From the NCBI GenBank assembly GCA_023391335.1, contig JAEWBG010000076.1, positions 62,001 through 126,000 on the forward strand: a stretch of 64,000 bases of DNA. The letters run 5' to 3'. The DNA comes from Pseudomonadota bacterium. Lineage in GTDB: Bacteria > Pseudomonadota > Gammaproteobacteria > Steroidobacterales > Steroidobacteraceae. A program made the position numbers and the translations under genes. Positions 7,188-15,803 of this stretch are shown here, one piece after another (the stretch's first letter is position 1; every line of letters begins with the position of its first letter). The notes under the pieces were generated by a model. That model was not told the origin of the DNA and searched no databases. It was given only the letters and a program-made list of their open reading frames with translations.

Positions 7188-8315
7188 TTCTTTCTCATCG
7201 GCTGCTCCGCCGCCGCAGCACTCGCTGGCCTGGTGATGATGTTGTTGCTGTTGACGACGACCTCCGCACATGCTGAGCGGGTAAAGGATCTGGCGTCAGT
7301 TGCGGGTGTGCGTGGCAACCAACTCGTCGGGTATGGATTGGTTGTCGGTCTCGATGGCACAGGCGATCAAACGAGCCAGGCACCGTTCACGATTCAAAGC
7401 ATTCGCAATATGTTGGCGAAGTTTGGCGTGACGATCCCGGCGAACGTAAATCCTCAATTGAAGAACGTGGCGGCTGTCACGGTGCGCGCCGACTTGCCGG
7501 CGTTTTCTAAGCCGGGGCAAACGATCGATATCACGGTGGATTCGATCGGCAATGCGACGAGCTTGCGCGGCGGCAGTTTGTTGATGACGCCTCTGCGCGG
7601 TATCGACGGCGAGGTGTATGCGATCGGGCAGGGCAGTCTCGTGGTCAGTGGATTCGGCGTGTCCGGCAAAGACGGTTCGCGGATCGCAGTGAACGTGCCG
7701 AGTTCTGGCCGTATTCCTAATGGCGCGACGGTGGAGCGATCGGTAGCGACGAACTTCGCGACCGAGCCTTACGTTGTGCTCAATCTGAACACACCGGACT
7801 TCACCACCGCAGCGCGTCTGACGGATGGCATCAATGCATTGCTCGGTCCCGATACTGCGCGCGCCATGGATGCCGTTTCGGTTCGCGTGCAGGCACCGAC
7901 GGATGCGAGTCAACGCATTTCATATCTCTCGACGTTGGAAAGCATCGAGATCGAACCCGGCGATGCGCCCGCGCGCGTCATCGTGAACTCCCGGACCGGC
8001 ACTGTCGTGATCGGATCCCTAGTCCGCGTCAAGCCGGCAGCGGTCGCACATGGATCGCTTTCAGTGACGATCACCGAACGCTCGGATGTGAGCCAACCAG
8101 CGCCGCTCTCGCAAGGCGAGACGGTCACGACCCCACGATCCGAAATCCAAGTCGACCAACCCGCCGCACGCATGTTCGTCTTCAATGCCGGAGTCAATCT
8201 CGAGGAGATCGTCCGCGCCGTGAACCAAGTCGGTGCCGCACCGGGCGATCTCGTCGCGATCTTGGAAGCATTGAAAGAGGCCGGCGCGTTGCGGGCTGAG
8301 TTGATTGTGATCTGA
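7074..8315 (+). CDS. flgI: FlgI, periplasmic P-ring protein
   Basis: FlgI forms the P ring in the peptidoglycan layer. The product is 413 residues; the mature protein starts near ERVKDLASVAGVRGNQLVGY after a signal ending TTSAHA (about residue 67). The family normally has a signal of about 20 residues. Here about 45 extra residues precede it, including YSQSAIRYPL, encoded by TATCCGC heptads of the intergenic hairpin. An alternative GTG start beside VMMLLLL would give a signal with no charged n-region, so the long form is kept with reservations. The mature domain is full length. Confidence 0.94.
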   Translation: MITQIRNIFLRAGERENAFRTYSQSAIRYPLSSFRYPLFFLIGCSAAAALAGLVMMLLLLTTTSAHAERVKDLASVAGVRGNQLVGYGLVVGLDGTGDQTSQAPFTIQSIRNMLAKFGVTIPANVNPQLKNVAAVTVRADLPAFSKPGQTIDITVDSIGNATSLRGGSLLMTPLRGIDGEVYAIGQGSLVVSGFGVSGKDGSRIAVNVPSSGRIPNGATVERSVATNFATEPYVVLNLNTPDFTTAARLTDGINALLGPDTARAMDAVSVRVQAPTDASQRISYLSTLESIEIEPGDAPARVIVNSRTGTVVIGSLVRVKPAAVAHGSLSVTITERSDVSQPAPLSQGETVTTPRSEIQVDQPAARMFVFNAGVNLEEIVRAVNQVGAAPGDLVAILEALKEAGALRAELIVI

Positions 8316-8318
8316 GGC

Positions 8319-8412
8319 AACGTGAGGAAGTGAGACGTAAAAAAGTGAAAGTCGTAGCGCATCAGCTGGATCAGGTCCGCGCCGCTCACCGGGTACTTCC
8401 TCACGTTCTCAC
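8319..8412. repeat. heptad-arm hairpin flgI to flgJ
   Basis: Left arm 8319-8338 (GTGAGGA/AGTGAGA) begins 4 bases after the flgI stop; right arm 8394-8412 (TTCCTCA/CGTTCTCAC) ends 11 bases before flgJ. This is a different repeat family from the upstream spacers. Confidence 0.85.
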
Positions 8413-8423
8413 CGCGTAAGTAT

Positions 8424-9386
8424 ATGAGCACTCCCATCAACTCCTCCTTCTACGCCGACCCTGCGGCGCTGAGCGGATTGAAGCACGACGCGAAAGTGCA
8501 AGATCCCAAAGCGTTGAAGGAAGCGGCGAAGCAGTTCGAGAGCTTGTTCACTCAGATGATGCTCAAGAGCATGCGCGAGGCGAACAAGGGCTTTGGCGAT
8601 GATCCATTGTTCGGCAGCGATCAGGCTGACTTCTATCAAAGCATGTTCGACGATCAGATCGCCGCGCAGATGAGCAAAGGCAAGGGCTTGGGACTTGCGG
8701 AGATGCTGACGCGGCAATTGCAGATGGGGAGTAGGGAACAGGGAGCCGGGAACGGGGAAGACGGAACGGGAAACGTGGTTCGGGGTTCGGGGTTCGGGGA
8801 TCGAGTACGAGAAACGGGAAACGGGAAACGGGAAGCAGGAAGCGGCCTCGCTCCGAACCTCCAGCCTACAGCCTACAGCCTACAGCCTAGCGGCCACACC
8901 TCTGTGGCCGCGTCCAAAGAAGACTTTATCCGCTCGATGCGCCCGCACGCGGAGCGTGCAGCGCGCAAGCTCGGCGTGGATCCGGACGTATTGGTCGCGC
9001 AGGCGGCATTGGAAACAGGGTGGGGCAGCTCAGTGCCGTGCAATTCAAGCGGCGAGTGCAGCTTCAATTTGTTTGGGATTAAAGCGGGATCGCAGTGGTC
9101 CGGTCAGACGGCCAGCGTCCCGACAATCGAATTCGAAGAGGGCGTTGCTGTGCGTAAGGCGCAGAGATTTCGCGCGTATGACTCCGTCGCCGCCAGCTTC
9201 GATGATTACGCAAAGCTGATCGGCAACAGCAATCGCTATCAAGCGGCGCTCGGAACGCAAGATAACGCGGCGCAGTTTGCGCAGGCGCTGCAGGACGGCG
9301 GTTATGCCACCGATCCGAACTATGCGAACAAGATCGCTTCGGTCGTGCGCGAAGTGAAAGCGTTCACGCAAGGAGAGCGGGGATGA
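8424..9386 (+). CDS. flgJ: FlgJ, rod-cap and peptidoglycan hydrolase
   Basis: FlgJ caps the rod during assembly and cuts a hole in peptidoglycan. The product is 320 residues. Residues about 25-100 are the rod-binding domain (EAAKQFESLFTQMMLKSMRE). Residues about 161-320 are a glucosaminidase domain with catalytic Glu in ALETGWGSS. The linker, residues about 101-160, is low-complexity and entirely encoded by heptad repeats, giving peptide repeats such as ETGNGKREAG and QPTAYSLQPS. Both functional domains look intact. The start has no clear Shine-Dalgarno. Confidence 0.95.
   Translation: MSTPINSSFYADPAALSGLKHDAKVQDPKALKEAAKQFESLFTQMMLKSMREANKGFGDDPLFGSDQADFYQSMFDDQIAAQMSKGKGLGLAEMLTRQLQMGSREQGAGNGEDGTGNVVRGSGFGDRVRETGNGKREAGSGLAPNLQPTAYSLQPSGHTSVAASKEDFIRSMRPHAERAARKLGVDPDVLVAQAALETGWGSSVPCNSSGECSFNLFGIKAGSQWSGQTASVPTIEFEEGVAVRKAQRFRAYDSVAASFDDYAKLIGNSNRYQAALGTQDNAAQFAQALQDGGYATDPNYANKIASVVREVKAFTQGERG
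8726..8890. repeat. heptad element inside the flgJ coding sequence
   Basis: In-frame block of GGGAACG/GGGAAAC and GGTTCGG heptads (8726-8846) followed by AGCCTAC heptads (8862-8888). It encodes the inter-domain linker of FlgJ. The same heptad types occur in spacers elsewhere (AGCCTAC before flgK, GGGAAAC after 47.3 kb). Confidence 0.9.
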
Positions 9387-9399
9387 GAGCGAGCGGAGC

Positions 9400-9567
9400 G
9401 TGGATCGTGGATCGTGGATCGGGGATCGAAGTGCGCATAGCGCGCTCGCTCATAACCACCAGCATCCGGTCCCCAGCCTCCAGCTTGAGTGTTTCTCTTC
9501 CGACTCACAGCCTACAGCCTACAGCCTACAGCCTGATCTTCAGGCCCCAGCCTACGGCCTACAGCCT
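9400..9567. repeat. heptad block flgJ to flgK
   Basis: GTGGATC heptads (9400-9428) just after flgJ and AGCCTAC heptads (9506-9567) before flgK. The two sides are not complementary to each other, so this spacer holds mixed families and not a simple hairpin. The right block duplicates the type found in the FlgJ linker. Confidence 0.85.
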
Positions 9568-9593
9568 TCTTCCGGAGGCGCGGAGCAACTTCA

Positions 9594-11486
9594 ATGGCTG
9601 ATATTCTCGGCACCGGCGTCTCAGGCCTGTTGGCATTCCAGCGGGCGCTCGACACGACGAGCCACAACATTTCGAACGTCGGCACCGATGGCTACAGCCG
9701 TCAGCGCGTTGAGATCGGAACGCGTCCTGCGCAACCGTTCGGCAACGGCTGGGTTGGACAAGGTGCGCAGGCTCAAACGACTCGTCGCATGTACGACGAC
9801 TTTATCGCCTCTCAGGCGCGGTCGTCCTCGAGCAGCTTCCAGCACTTGGATGTGTACGCAACGAATGCCGGTCGCTTGAACGACATGTTCGGCGATTCGG
9901 ATACGGGTTTGACTGCATCGCTACAGAAATTCGTCAACGCGCTGCAGGGTGTTGCGAACTCTCCCGCTTCCATCCCCGCGCGGCAGGTTCTGCTGAGCGA
10001 AGCGAGCACGTTGAAAGATCGCCTGCAGAGTTACGACGCGCGGTTGAGCGCCATGGACAATGAAGTGAACTCGCGGCTCAACAGCGAAGTTGCAGATGTG
10101 AACTCGCTCGCGCAAGGAATTGCCAAGCTCAACAACGACATCGAAGTGGGCACCGCGCGCGCTGGCGGCCAGCCGCCGAATGATCTTCTCGATCAGCGAG
10201 ACCGCCTGCTCGATCAGCTTGCCGAGAAAGTGTCGGTTAATCTCGTGAAACAAGATGGCGGCGCGGTCAATGTGTTTATCGGCAACGGCCAACCGCTGGT
10301 CCTCGGATCCACCGCGAGCAAGCTCACGACGGTGCAGGACAACTTCGACCCGACACGTCTCAACATCGGCATGCAGACAACGTCAGGTGTTATCGACATT
10401 ACGAACAACATCTCCGGCGGCGTGCTCGGCGGTACCTTGGACTTTCGTCGCGAGCTCTTGGATCCCGCACACAACGCTCTCGGCCGCATCAGCGTCGGTT
10501 TAGCGGAGCAGGTCAACGGCCAACACCAGGAAGGTATGGATCTAACCGGTGCGCTCGGCACGAACTTCTTCGCGCTCGGTGCTCCTGAGGTGTTCTCGAG
10601 CGATCTGAATGGAGGCTCAGGGACGGTCGCGGTCACGCGTACTGCAGCAGGCGGGCTCACCGAGAAGAATTACGTGCTGAAGTTCGATGGCACGAATTGG
10701 CAAATGCGAGATGCATCCACCGGTGCCTCAGTATCGATGACCGGAACGGGGACCGGAGCTGATCCTTTCCTCGTCGACGGTATGTCGATCGTGGTGGGCG
10801 GCACGCCCAGTGCAAACGACGAATTCATGGTGCGCCCGACTCGCGCTGCCATTTCCGGCATGAGCGTGCTTGTTACCGATCCGTCCAAGGTCGCCGCGGC
10901 TGCGCCCATACGCTCGGCCGTCGCCTCGACCAATACGGGGAATGGAACCATCTCTGCGGGCGAAGTGCTGGATGCAACCAACCCGGCGCTGCGTAACAAC
11001 GTCACGATTCAATTCCTGACCGCGACGACGTACTCCGTCAACGGAGCCGGCAGTTTTACGTATACCCCAGGTTCGGACATCGACATCAACGGTTGGCGAG
11101 TGCAGATCTCCGGCTCACCGGCAGTTGGCGACCAATTCACCGTTTCGAACAATGCATCCGGTTCCGGCGACAACCGCAATGCATTGGCGTTGGCGGCTGC
11201 CTTACAGAAGCCGGTGCTCGACAACGGCACCACTTCGCTAAGTGCCGGCGTCGGCGCATTCGTCGGCAACATCGGTGTCTCGACCCAGCAAGCGCAAGTC
11301 AATCGCGATGCTCAGTCCGTCGTCCATGACGAAGCAGTCGCCTCGCTCGACAGCGTCTCCGGCGTCAACCTCGATGAGGAAGCCGCCAACCTGCTGAAGT
11401 ACCAACAGGCCTATCAAGCCGCGGCGCAATTGATCCGCGTTGCGGATACGTTGTTCCAGACGATTTTGAGTGCAACGCAGAGATAG
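9594..11486 (+). CDS. flgK: FlgK, hook-filament junction protein 1
   Basis: FlgK (HAP1) joins hook and filament. The product is 630 residues, at the long end of the family. The N-terminus has the shared motif FQRALDTTSHNISNVGTDGY (about residues 14-33), and the C-terminus ends DEEAANLLKYQQAYQAAAQL and LFQTILSATQR, both typical. The central variable domain is enlarged by repeated beta-rich segments (about 350-560). GGAG precedes the ATG. It is followed by a heptad hairpin whose left arm overlaps its stop. Confidence 0.96.
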   Translation: MADILGTGVSGLLAFQRALDTTSHNISNVGTDGYSRQRVEIGTRPAQPFGNGWVGQGAQAQTTRRMYDDFIASQARSSSSSFQHLDVYATNAGRLNDMFGDSDTGLTASLQKFVNALQGVANSPASIPARQVLLSEASTLKDRLQSYDARLSAMDNEVNSRLNSEVADVNSLAQGIAKLNNDIEVGTARAGGQPPNDLLDQRDRLLDQLAEKVSVNLVKQDGGAVNVFIGNGQPLVLGSTASKLTTVQDNFDPTRLNIGMQTTSGVIDITNNISGGVLGGTLDFRRELLDPAHNALGRISVGLAEQVNGQHQEGMDLTGALGTNFFALGAPEVFSSDLNGGSGTVAVTRTAAGGLTEKNYVLKFDGTNWQMRDASTGASVSMTGTGTGADPFLVDGMSIVVGGTPSANDEFMVRPTRAAISGMSVLVTDPSKVAAAAPIRSAVASTNTGNGTISAGEVLDATNPALRNNVTIQFLTATTYSVNGAGSFTYTPGSDIDINGWRVQISGSPAVGDQFTVSNNASGSGDNRNALALAAALQKPVLDNGTTSLSAGVGAFVGNIGVSTQQAQVNRDAQSVVHDEAVASLDSVSGVNLDEEAANLLKYQQAYQAAAQLIRVADTLFQTILSATQR

Positions 11487-11656
11487 TGACTAGTGACTAG
11501 TGACTGGTGACTGGGAAGGAAACGAGAGTGGCATCGGCGACCGAAAAAGAGTGGTTCATATGATTCAACTTTCGCCTGGCTGGACGATAACGGGAGAGTG
11601 GGACGCTCGGCGCTCCGTTCTTGCTATTCACTATCCGCCAGTCACTAGTCACTAGT
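11484..11656. repeat. heptad-arm hairpin flgK to flgL
   Basis: Left arm 11484-11513 (TAGTGAC heptads) overlaps the flgK stop codon. Right arm 11622-11656 (ATTCACTATCCGCC then AGTCACT heptads) ends one base before the flgL ATG. No Shine-Dalgarno is present; the right arm is the leader of flgL. Confidence 0.92.
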
Positions 11657-11657
11657 T

Positions 11658-12851
11658 ATGCGCATCTCCACCAGCGCAATTCACGAAAACGCTCTGTCTG
11701 CGATGATGAAGCAGCAGGCGACATTGTCCGCAACGCAGAATCAGATTGCGACGGGCAAGCGTGTGCAGTCGCCGGCCGATGATCCGGTCGCATCCGTGCA
11801 CATCCTGGAGCTGCAGCGGGCGTTACAGGAGTCCGAGCAGTACGATGCGAATTCCAAGACGGCACAGAGTCGCTTGAACCTCGAAGAGCAAGCGCTTGCC
11901 GATGTCGGCAACCTGATTACTCAGGTGAACGAGAAGGCATTGCAAGGCAATAACGCGACGGTCGATCCGGCCAGCCGCAAGATGATCGCGGTCGAAATTC
12001 GTCAGCGATTGTCAGAGCTGATGGAGATTGCGAATCGAAAAGATGCGAACGGCGAATATTTGTTCGCTGGCTATTCGACCCTCACGCAGCCGTTCTCTCA
12101 GACCGGGTCGAGCGTCTCCTATTTCGGCGATCAAGGTTCGCGTCAGTTGCAGGTGAGTTCGACCGCGAAAGTGAGCGATAGCCATTCGGGCTATCAGCTC
12201 TTTATGCAAGTACCGCAAGGCAACGGGACATTTGTGACGGCTGCGTCCAGCACGAATACCGGCACGGGCGTGATCGGAGTGGGCTCGGTCGTCAATCCGA
12301 CGGCTTGGGTGCCCGATGACTACACGCTGAGTTTCACGTCGGCGACCGGCGATTATCAGATCGTCGATAGCGCCAGTAACGTGGTCACGACCGGTACGTA
12401 CACTGCAGGCAGTGCGATTTCGTTTAATGGCGTCAACATCGACCTCACGGGTATGCCGGCGTCAGGCGATACCTTCACGATCTCACGCAGCCGCACCGAG
12501 GATGTCTTCACCACGCTCGGCAAGTTGGCGGATGCACTGGAAGGCAATGGCGTGGGTTCAACAGCACAATTCAATTCCGAGATGGGGCAGATCCTGCAAC
12601 AGCTCGATCAAGCGACGAACCATGTGTTGGGTGTTCGAGCCGAGGTCGGTGCGCGTCTTTCGGCTCTGGATAACGCGGATTCATCGCGTGAAGAAATGCA
12701 AGTCGAGCTCAAGACCATGAAGTCGGACTTGCAGGATCTCGACTACGCGGATGCGATTACGAAGATGAACCAGCAGTTGCTGGGTCTACAAGCAGCTCAA
12801 GCTTCCTATTCAAAGATCGCGCAGCTGTCATTGTTCGACTATCTGCGTTAG
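11658..12851 (+). CDS. flgL: FlgL, hook-filament junction protein 3
   Basis: FlgL (HAP3) sits between FlgK and the flagellin filament. The product is 397 residues. It has a flagellin-like N-terminus with NQIATGKRVQSPADDP (about residues 30-45) and a C-terminus with DYADAITKMNQQLLGLQAAQ, both diagnostic. The middle segment (about 180-290) is a beta-rich insert similar in style to that of FlgK. The ATG directly follows a heptad arm and lacks a Shine-Dalgarno, so initiation may depend on coupling to flgK (inference). Confidence 0.96.
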   Translation: MRISTSAIHENALSAMMKQQATLSATQNQIATGKRVQSPADDPVASVHILELQRALQESEQYDANSKTAQSRLNLEEQALADVGNLITQVNEKALQGNNATVDPASRKMIAVEIRQRLSELMEIANRKDANGEYLFAGYSTLTQPFSQTGSSVSYFGDQGSRQLQVSSTAKVSDSHSGYQLFMQVPQGNGTFVTAASSTNTGTGVIGVGSVVNPTAWVPDDYTLSFTSATGDYQIVDSASNVVTTGTYTAGSAISFNGVNIDLTGMPASGDTFTISRSRTEDVFTTLGKLADALEGNGVGSTAQFNSEMGQILQQLDQATNHVLGVRAEVGARLSALDNADSSREEMQVELKTMKSDLQDLDYADAITKMNQQLLGLQAAQASYSKIAQLSLFDYLR

Positions 12852-13182
12852 TCGTGAGAGACGCGAGCGTCAATCATGCGGCGGTTGCGTCAGTTCTCTG
12901 GCGCATTCGCGCGGCGCACTTACGCGTTTCTTGCCAAATTCAGCCGAATTCCCCAAGTGCCCTTCAGGGGATTGGCGAGAACACCGTTCGCGTCAGCCCA
13001 ATTTCTGTGATTACCGTGACCGCTATCTCAGAATGCAACGAACCGTCTTGTGTCTCTCAAGTTCGTCGCGCGACTCCCGATACAGCCCCTGACAGCGAAT
13101 CGGTGCGATATGTACCGGCTAGCGCTGGAACAACCACCGGGCGGTTGCCCGGGTAAACCGGGTAACTTTAGGAGAGACTTCA
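12852..13182 (+). other. fliC leader and upstream region
   Basis: 331-bp gap between flgL and fliC. Unlike most flagellar spacers it has no heptad arms. It contains the sigma-28 promoter, then a transcribed leader of roughly 90 bases with GC-rich inverted segments around 13136-13160 (CGGGCGG, GCCCGGG, CCGGGT) and a strong AGGAG before the fliC ATG. No gene is visible. Confidence 0.7.
13057..13083 (+). promoter_or_regulatory. sigma-28 promoter of fliC
   Basis: TCAAGTTC, 11 bases, CCCGATAC: close to the FliA consensus (TAAAGTTT, N11, GCCGATAA). Transcription would start near 13090, about 90 bases before the flagellin ATG. Flagellin control by FliA is standard, and fliA is present at 40.9 kb. 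Confidence 0.85.
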
Positions 13183-15282
13183 ATGCCTCAGATTATTAAT
13201 ACGAACGTTGCGTCGCTGAATGCGCAACGCAACCTCAACACCTCGCAGTCGCAGTTGGCGACTTCGCTGCAGCGCTTGTCTTCGGGCTTGCGCATCAACA
13301 GCGCGAAGGACGACGCTGCAGGCCTCGCGATTTCCGAGCGATTCACCACGCAGATCCGCGGTTTGAACCAAGCCGTGCGTAATGCGAACGACGCGATTTC
13401 GCTGTCGCAGACGGCTGAAGGTGCGTTGGGCGAATACGGCAACATCCTGCAGCGCGTTCGCGAGCTGTCGGTTCAGTCTGCCAACGCCACGAACTCTTCT
13501 TCTGACCGTGCGGCTCTGAACGGCGAAGCACAGCAGCTGTTGCAAGAGTTGAATCGCATCTCTACGCAGACGCAGTTTAACGGCCAGAACGTGCTCGACG
13601 GTTCGTTCAATGCGGCGCAGTTCCAGGTCGGCGCGAATGCGAACCAGACGATCTCTGTGTCAATTGGCAGCGCCGCGACGAGTGCGTTGGGTGCATATCA
13701 GTACAACAACACCTCGAGCGCAGTTAGCGGCCAGGCGCTTGCGTCGGGCGATCTGACGATCAACGGCGTGAACGTCGGTACCTCTGTCAGCGGCAGCGCC
13801 GATGACATCGTGAAGTCGATCAACAGCGTCACAGGCCAGACCGGCGTGACTGCTTCTGCTACGTCTTCGATCGTGGCTGCCAACAGCCCGACCGGCAAGG
13901 TCGACTTGCAATCCGGGGATCTGGTCATCAACGGCGTCAACATCGGCGCGGTGACCGGTTCTTACGACGTTGCAACGCAGGGTGCCAGCATTGCTGCTGC
14001 CATCAACACTAAGACCGCCGCGACTGGCGTGTCCGCTTCTGCGAACGCGACGACAGGTGCAATCACCCTGTCATCCAGCGTCGGTAAGACGATCGCAATC
14101 ACGACGAGCAACGGCACTGCAGGTGCTGCTCGCATCGAAAACGCCACTGGATTGGAGGTTTCTGCCAGCTCTACTCAGGCGACCAACTCGATCGCAGTGA
14201 ACGGCACGAAATCGACCAACACGATTCAGGTCTCGACATTCGCCAGCGTCGCGGCTGCTGAAACTTTCTCAGTCGGCGGCCAAACATTCGAGTTCTACGC
14301 GAACGGTGGCAGCTACTCAGGCAGCAACATCGGTGTCGAACTCGGCACGGATGCGAACACGACAGCTGCCAACATCGCGACTGCGATCAGCGGAGCCAGC
14401 GGCTTGGACTTCACTGCGACAGCAGCGACGGACACCGTGACTCTGACGTCAACAGTCCTCGGTACTTACACGGCCAACCTCGCTGTGACGGACAGCACTG
14501 GCGGTTTGACTGGCGGCACAGCTACTGCGGGTACGGGCATCTCCGACGGCGACACAGTCACTCTCGGAGGCGTGACATACACGTTCAAGGCTGATGGTAC
14601 CAATACCGGCAACAACATCTCGTTGGATGTGGGAAGCGGTGGTACGACCACGACGTTGGCTGCAAGCATCGTGAGCCATATCACGAGCAACCATTCAGCG
14701 AAGGCGACCAATATCACTGCCAGCAACGCCGGCGCGACGATCACGCTGACCTCGGATCTCCGCGGTACGCCTGGTAACGCGACGGTTGCTGCGAGCGGCA
14801 CGGCTGTGGGCGCGGGTGAGTTGGTGGCGACAGCCAGCAACGCGAGCGATGGCGCCTACACTGCCAGCACGACCTACGGCACGATTTCTTTGAATTCGAA
14901 CGCCGCTTATCAGGTCGGTGGCAATAACCCAGGCAAAGCGGGCCTTTCAACCGCCTCTTCGACGCTGACTTCGATCTCCACGATCGACATCTCGTCGGTC
15001 GATGGTGCGAACAAGGCGATCAGCTTGGTTGACGGCGCTCTCGATCAGGTCTCGAAGATCCGCGCGGATCTGGGTGCGGTGCAGAACCGCTTCCAGTCGA
15101 CGATCTCGAACCTGAGCGCGACGGCGGAAAACCTCTCGTCTGCACGTAGCCGAATTCAGGACGCAGACTTCGCGCAGGAAACTGCAGCGTTGACCCGCGG
15201 CCAGATTCTGCAGCAGGCCGGTACGGCGATCTTGGCGCAAGCCAACTCGCTGCCACAGAACGTCCTCTCATTGCTCCGGTAA
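13183..15282 (+). CDS. fliC: flagellin with enlarged central domain
   Basis: Flagellin forms the filament. At 699 residues it is large; many are 280-500. Residues 1-170 are the conserved D0/D1 N-terminus (SGLRINSAKDDAAGLAISER), and about 604-699 the conserved C-terminus (RSRIQDADFAQETA, ending LSLLR). Between them are two Flagellin_IN-type repeats starting near residues 185 (SGDLTINGVNVG) and 242 (SGDLVINGVNIG), then two beta-rich repeats near 361 (SVGGQTFEFYANG) and 459 (TLGGVTYTFKADG). It is Thr/Ser/Ala/Gly-rich with no cysteine. It is the only flagellin in the window, with its own sigma-28 promoter and a hairpin downstream. Confidence 0.97.
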   Translation: MPQIINTNVASLNAQRNLNTSQSQLATSLQRLSSGLRINSAKDDAAGLAISERFTTQIRGLNQAVRNANDAISLSQTAEGALGEYGNILQRVRELSVQSANATNSSSDRAALNGEAQQLLQELNRISTQTQFNGQNVLDGSFNAAQFQVGANANQTISVSIGSAATSALGAYQYNNTSSAVSGQALASGDLTINGVNVGTSVSGSADDIVKSINSVTGQTGVTASATSSIVAANSPTGKVDLQSGDLVINGVNIGAVTGSYDVATQGASIAAAINTKTAATGVSASANATTGAITLSSSVGKTIAITTSNGTAGAARIENATGLEVSASSTQATNSIAVNGTKSTNTIQVSTFASVAAAETFSVGGQTFEFYANGGSYSGSNIGVELGTDANTTAANIATAISGASGLDFTATAATDTVTLTSTVLGTYTANLAVTDSTGGLTGGTATAGTGISDGDTVTLGGVTYTFKADGTNTGNNISLDVGSGGTTTTLAASIVSHITSNHSAKATNITASNAGATITLTSDLRGTPGNATVAASGTAVGAGELVATASNASDGAYTASTTYGTISLNSNAAYQVGGNNPGKAGLSTASSTLTSISTIDISSVDGANKAISLVDGALDQVSKIRADLGAVQNRFQSTISNLSATAENLSSARSRIQDADFAQETAALTRGQILQQAGTAILAQANSLPQNVLSLLR

Positions 15283-15342
15283 TGAGTTGACGGGTATGTG
15301 ACGCAATGATCCAGCTCTTCTCGAGCTCGATCGAAACGGGCG

Positions 15343-15364
15343 GTGAGGGTCGCAAGACCCTCAC
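15343..15364 (+). terminator. hairpin after fliC, probable terminator
   Basis: Perfect 8-bp stem GTGAGGGT / ACCCTCAC with a 6-base loop, 60 bases after the fliC stop, followed by CTCGTCGTCGTTTT. It would allow strong flagellin transcription to stop before flaG. The T-run is short and offset, so attenuation is also possible. Confidence 0.55.
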
Positions 15365-15430
15365 TGCTCGTCGTCGTTTTGGATTCTGGCTGCCAGGTGC
15401 GTTGCTACACGCGTCGGCAGGAGGTGTCCT

Positions 15431-15790
15431 GTGAGCAGCTGGGGACTGAGCACGGTGAAAATGCCCGCTTATCAGCCGGCGAAGCAGAATGCCGCGCCAG
15501 CCCAAGAGGCCGCGCCAGGCGCACCCGCGAAGCCGGCACCGAAGCCTCCGGTTGAGCAGGCAACGACGAGCGAAGCGGTCAAAGCCGCTGCTGAGCAAAT
15601 CGCGTCGTACCTGAAGGATTCCAGCCGGGAATTGGAATTTCGCCTCGACGAAGGCAGTGGGCAAATGGTGGTGACCGTACGCGACGCCACCACGGGCGAT
15701 GTCATTCGACAGATTCCGGGCGAAGAGGTCCTGCGGTTGGCACGCGTCTTGAAAGAAGGTTCAGCACTGCTCGCAGATGTAATGGTCTAA
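15431..15790 (+). CDS. flaG: FlaG family protein
   Basis: FlaG influences filament length in polar flagellates and is usually found between flagellin and fliD, as here. The product is 119 residues: a Pro/Ala-rich N-terminal half and the FlaG domain from about residue 60, with LEFRLDEGSGQMVVTVRDA and DVIRQIPGEEVLRLA. A GTG start at 15431 follows AGGAGG with a 6-base gap; an internal ATG at 15461 would be poorer. fliD follows after 13 bases. Confidence 0.93.
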   Translation: MSSWGLSTVKMPAYQPAKQNAAPAQEAAPGAPAKPAPKPPVEQATTSEAVKAAAEQIASYLKDSSRELEFRLDEGSGQMVVTVRDATTGDVIRQIPGEEVLRLARVLKEGSALLADVMV

Positions 15791-15803
15791 ACAAGAGACG
15801 ACG

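Noticed and set aside
12854..13156. 100-codon frame between flgL and fliC
   Set aside because: It spans the fliC sigma-28 promoter and has no ribosome site or family.
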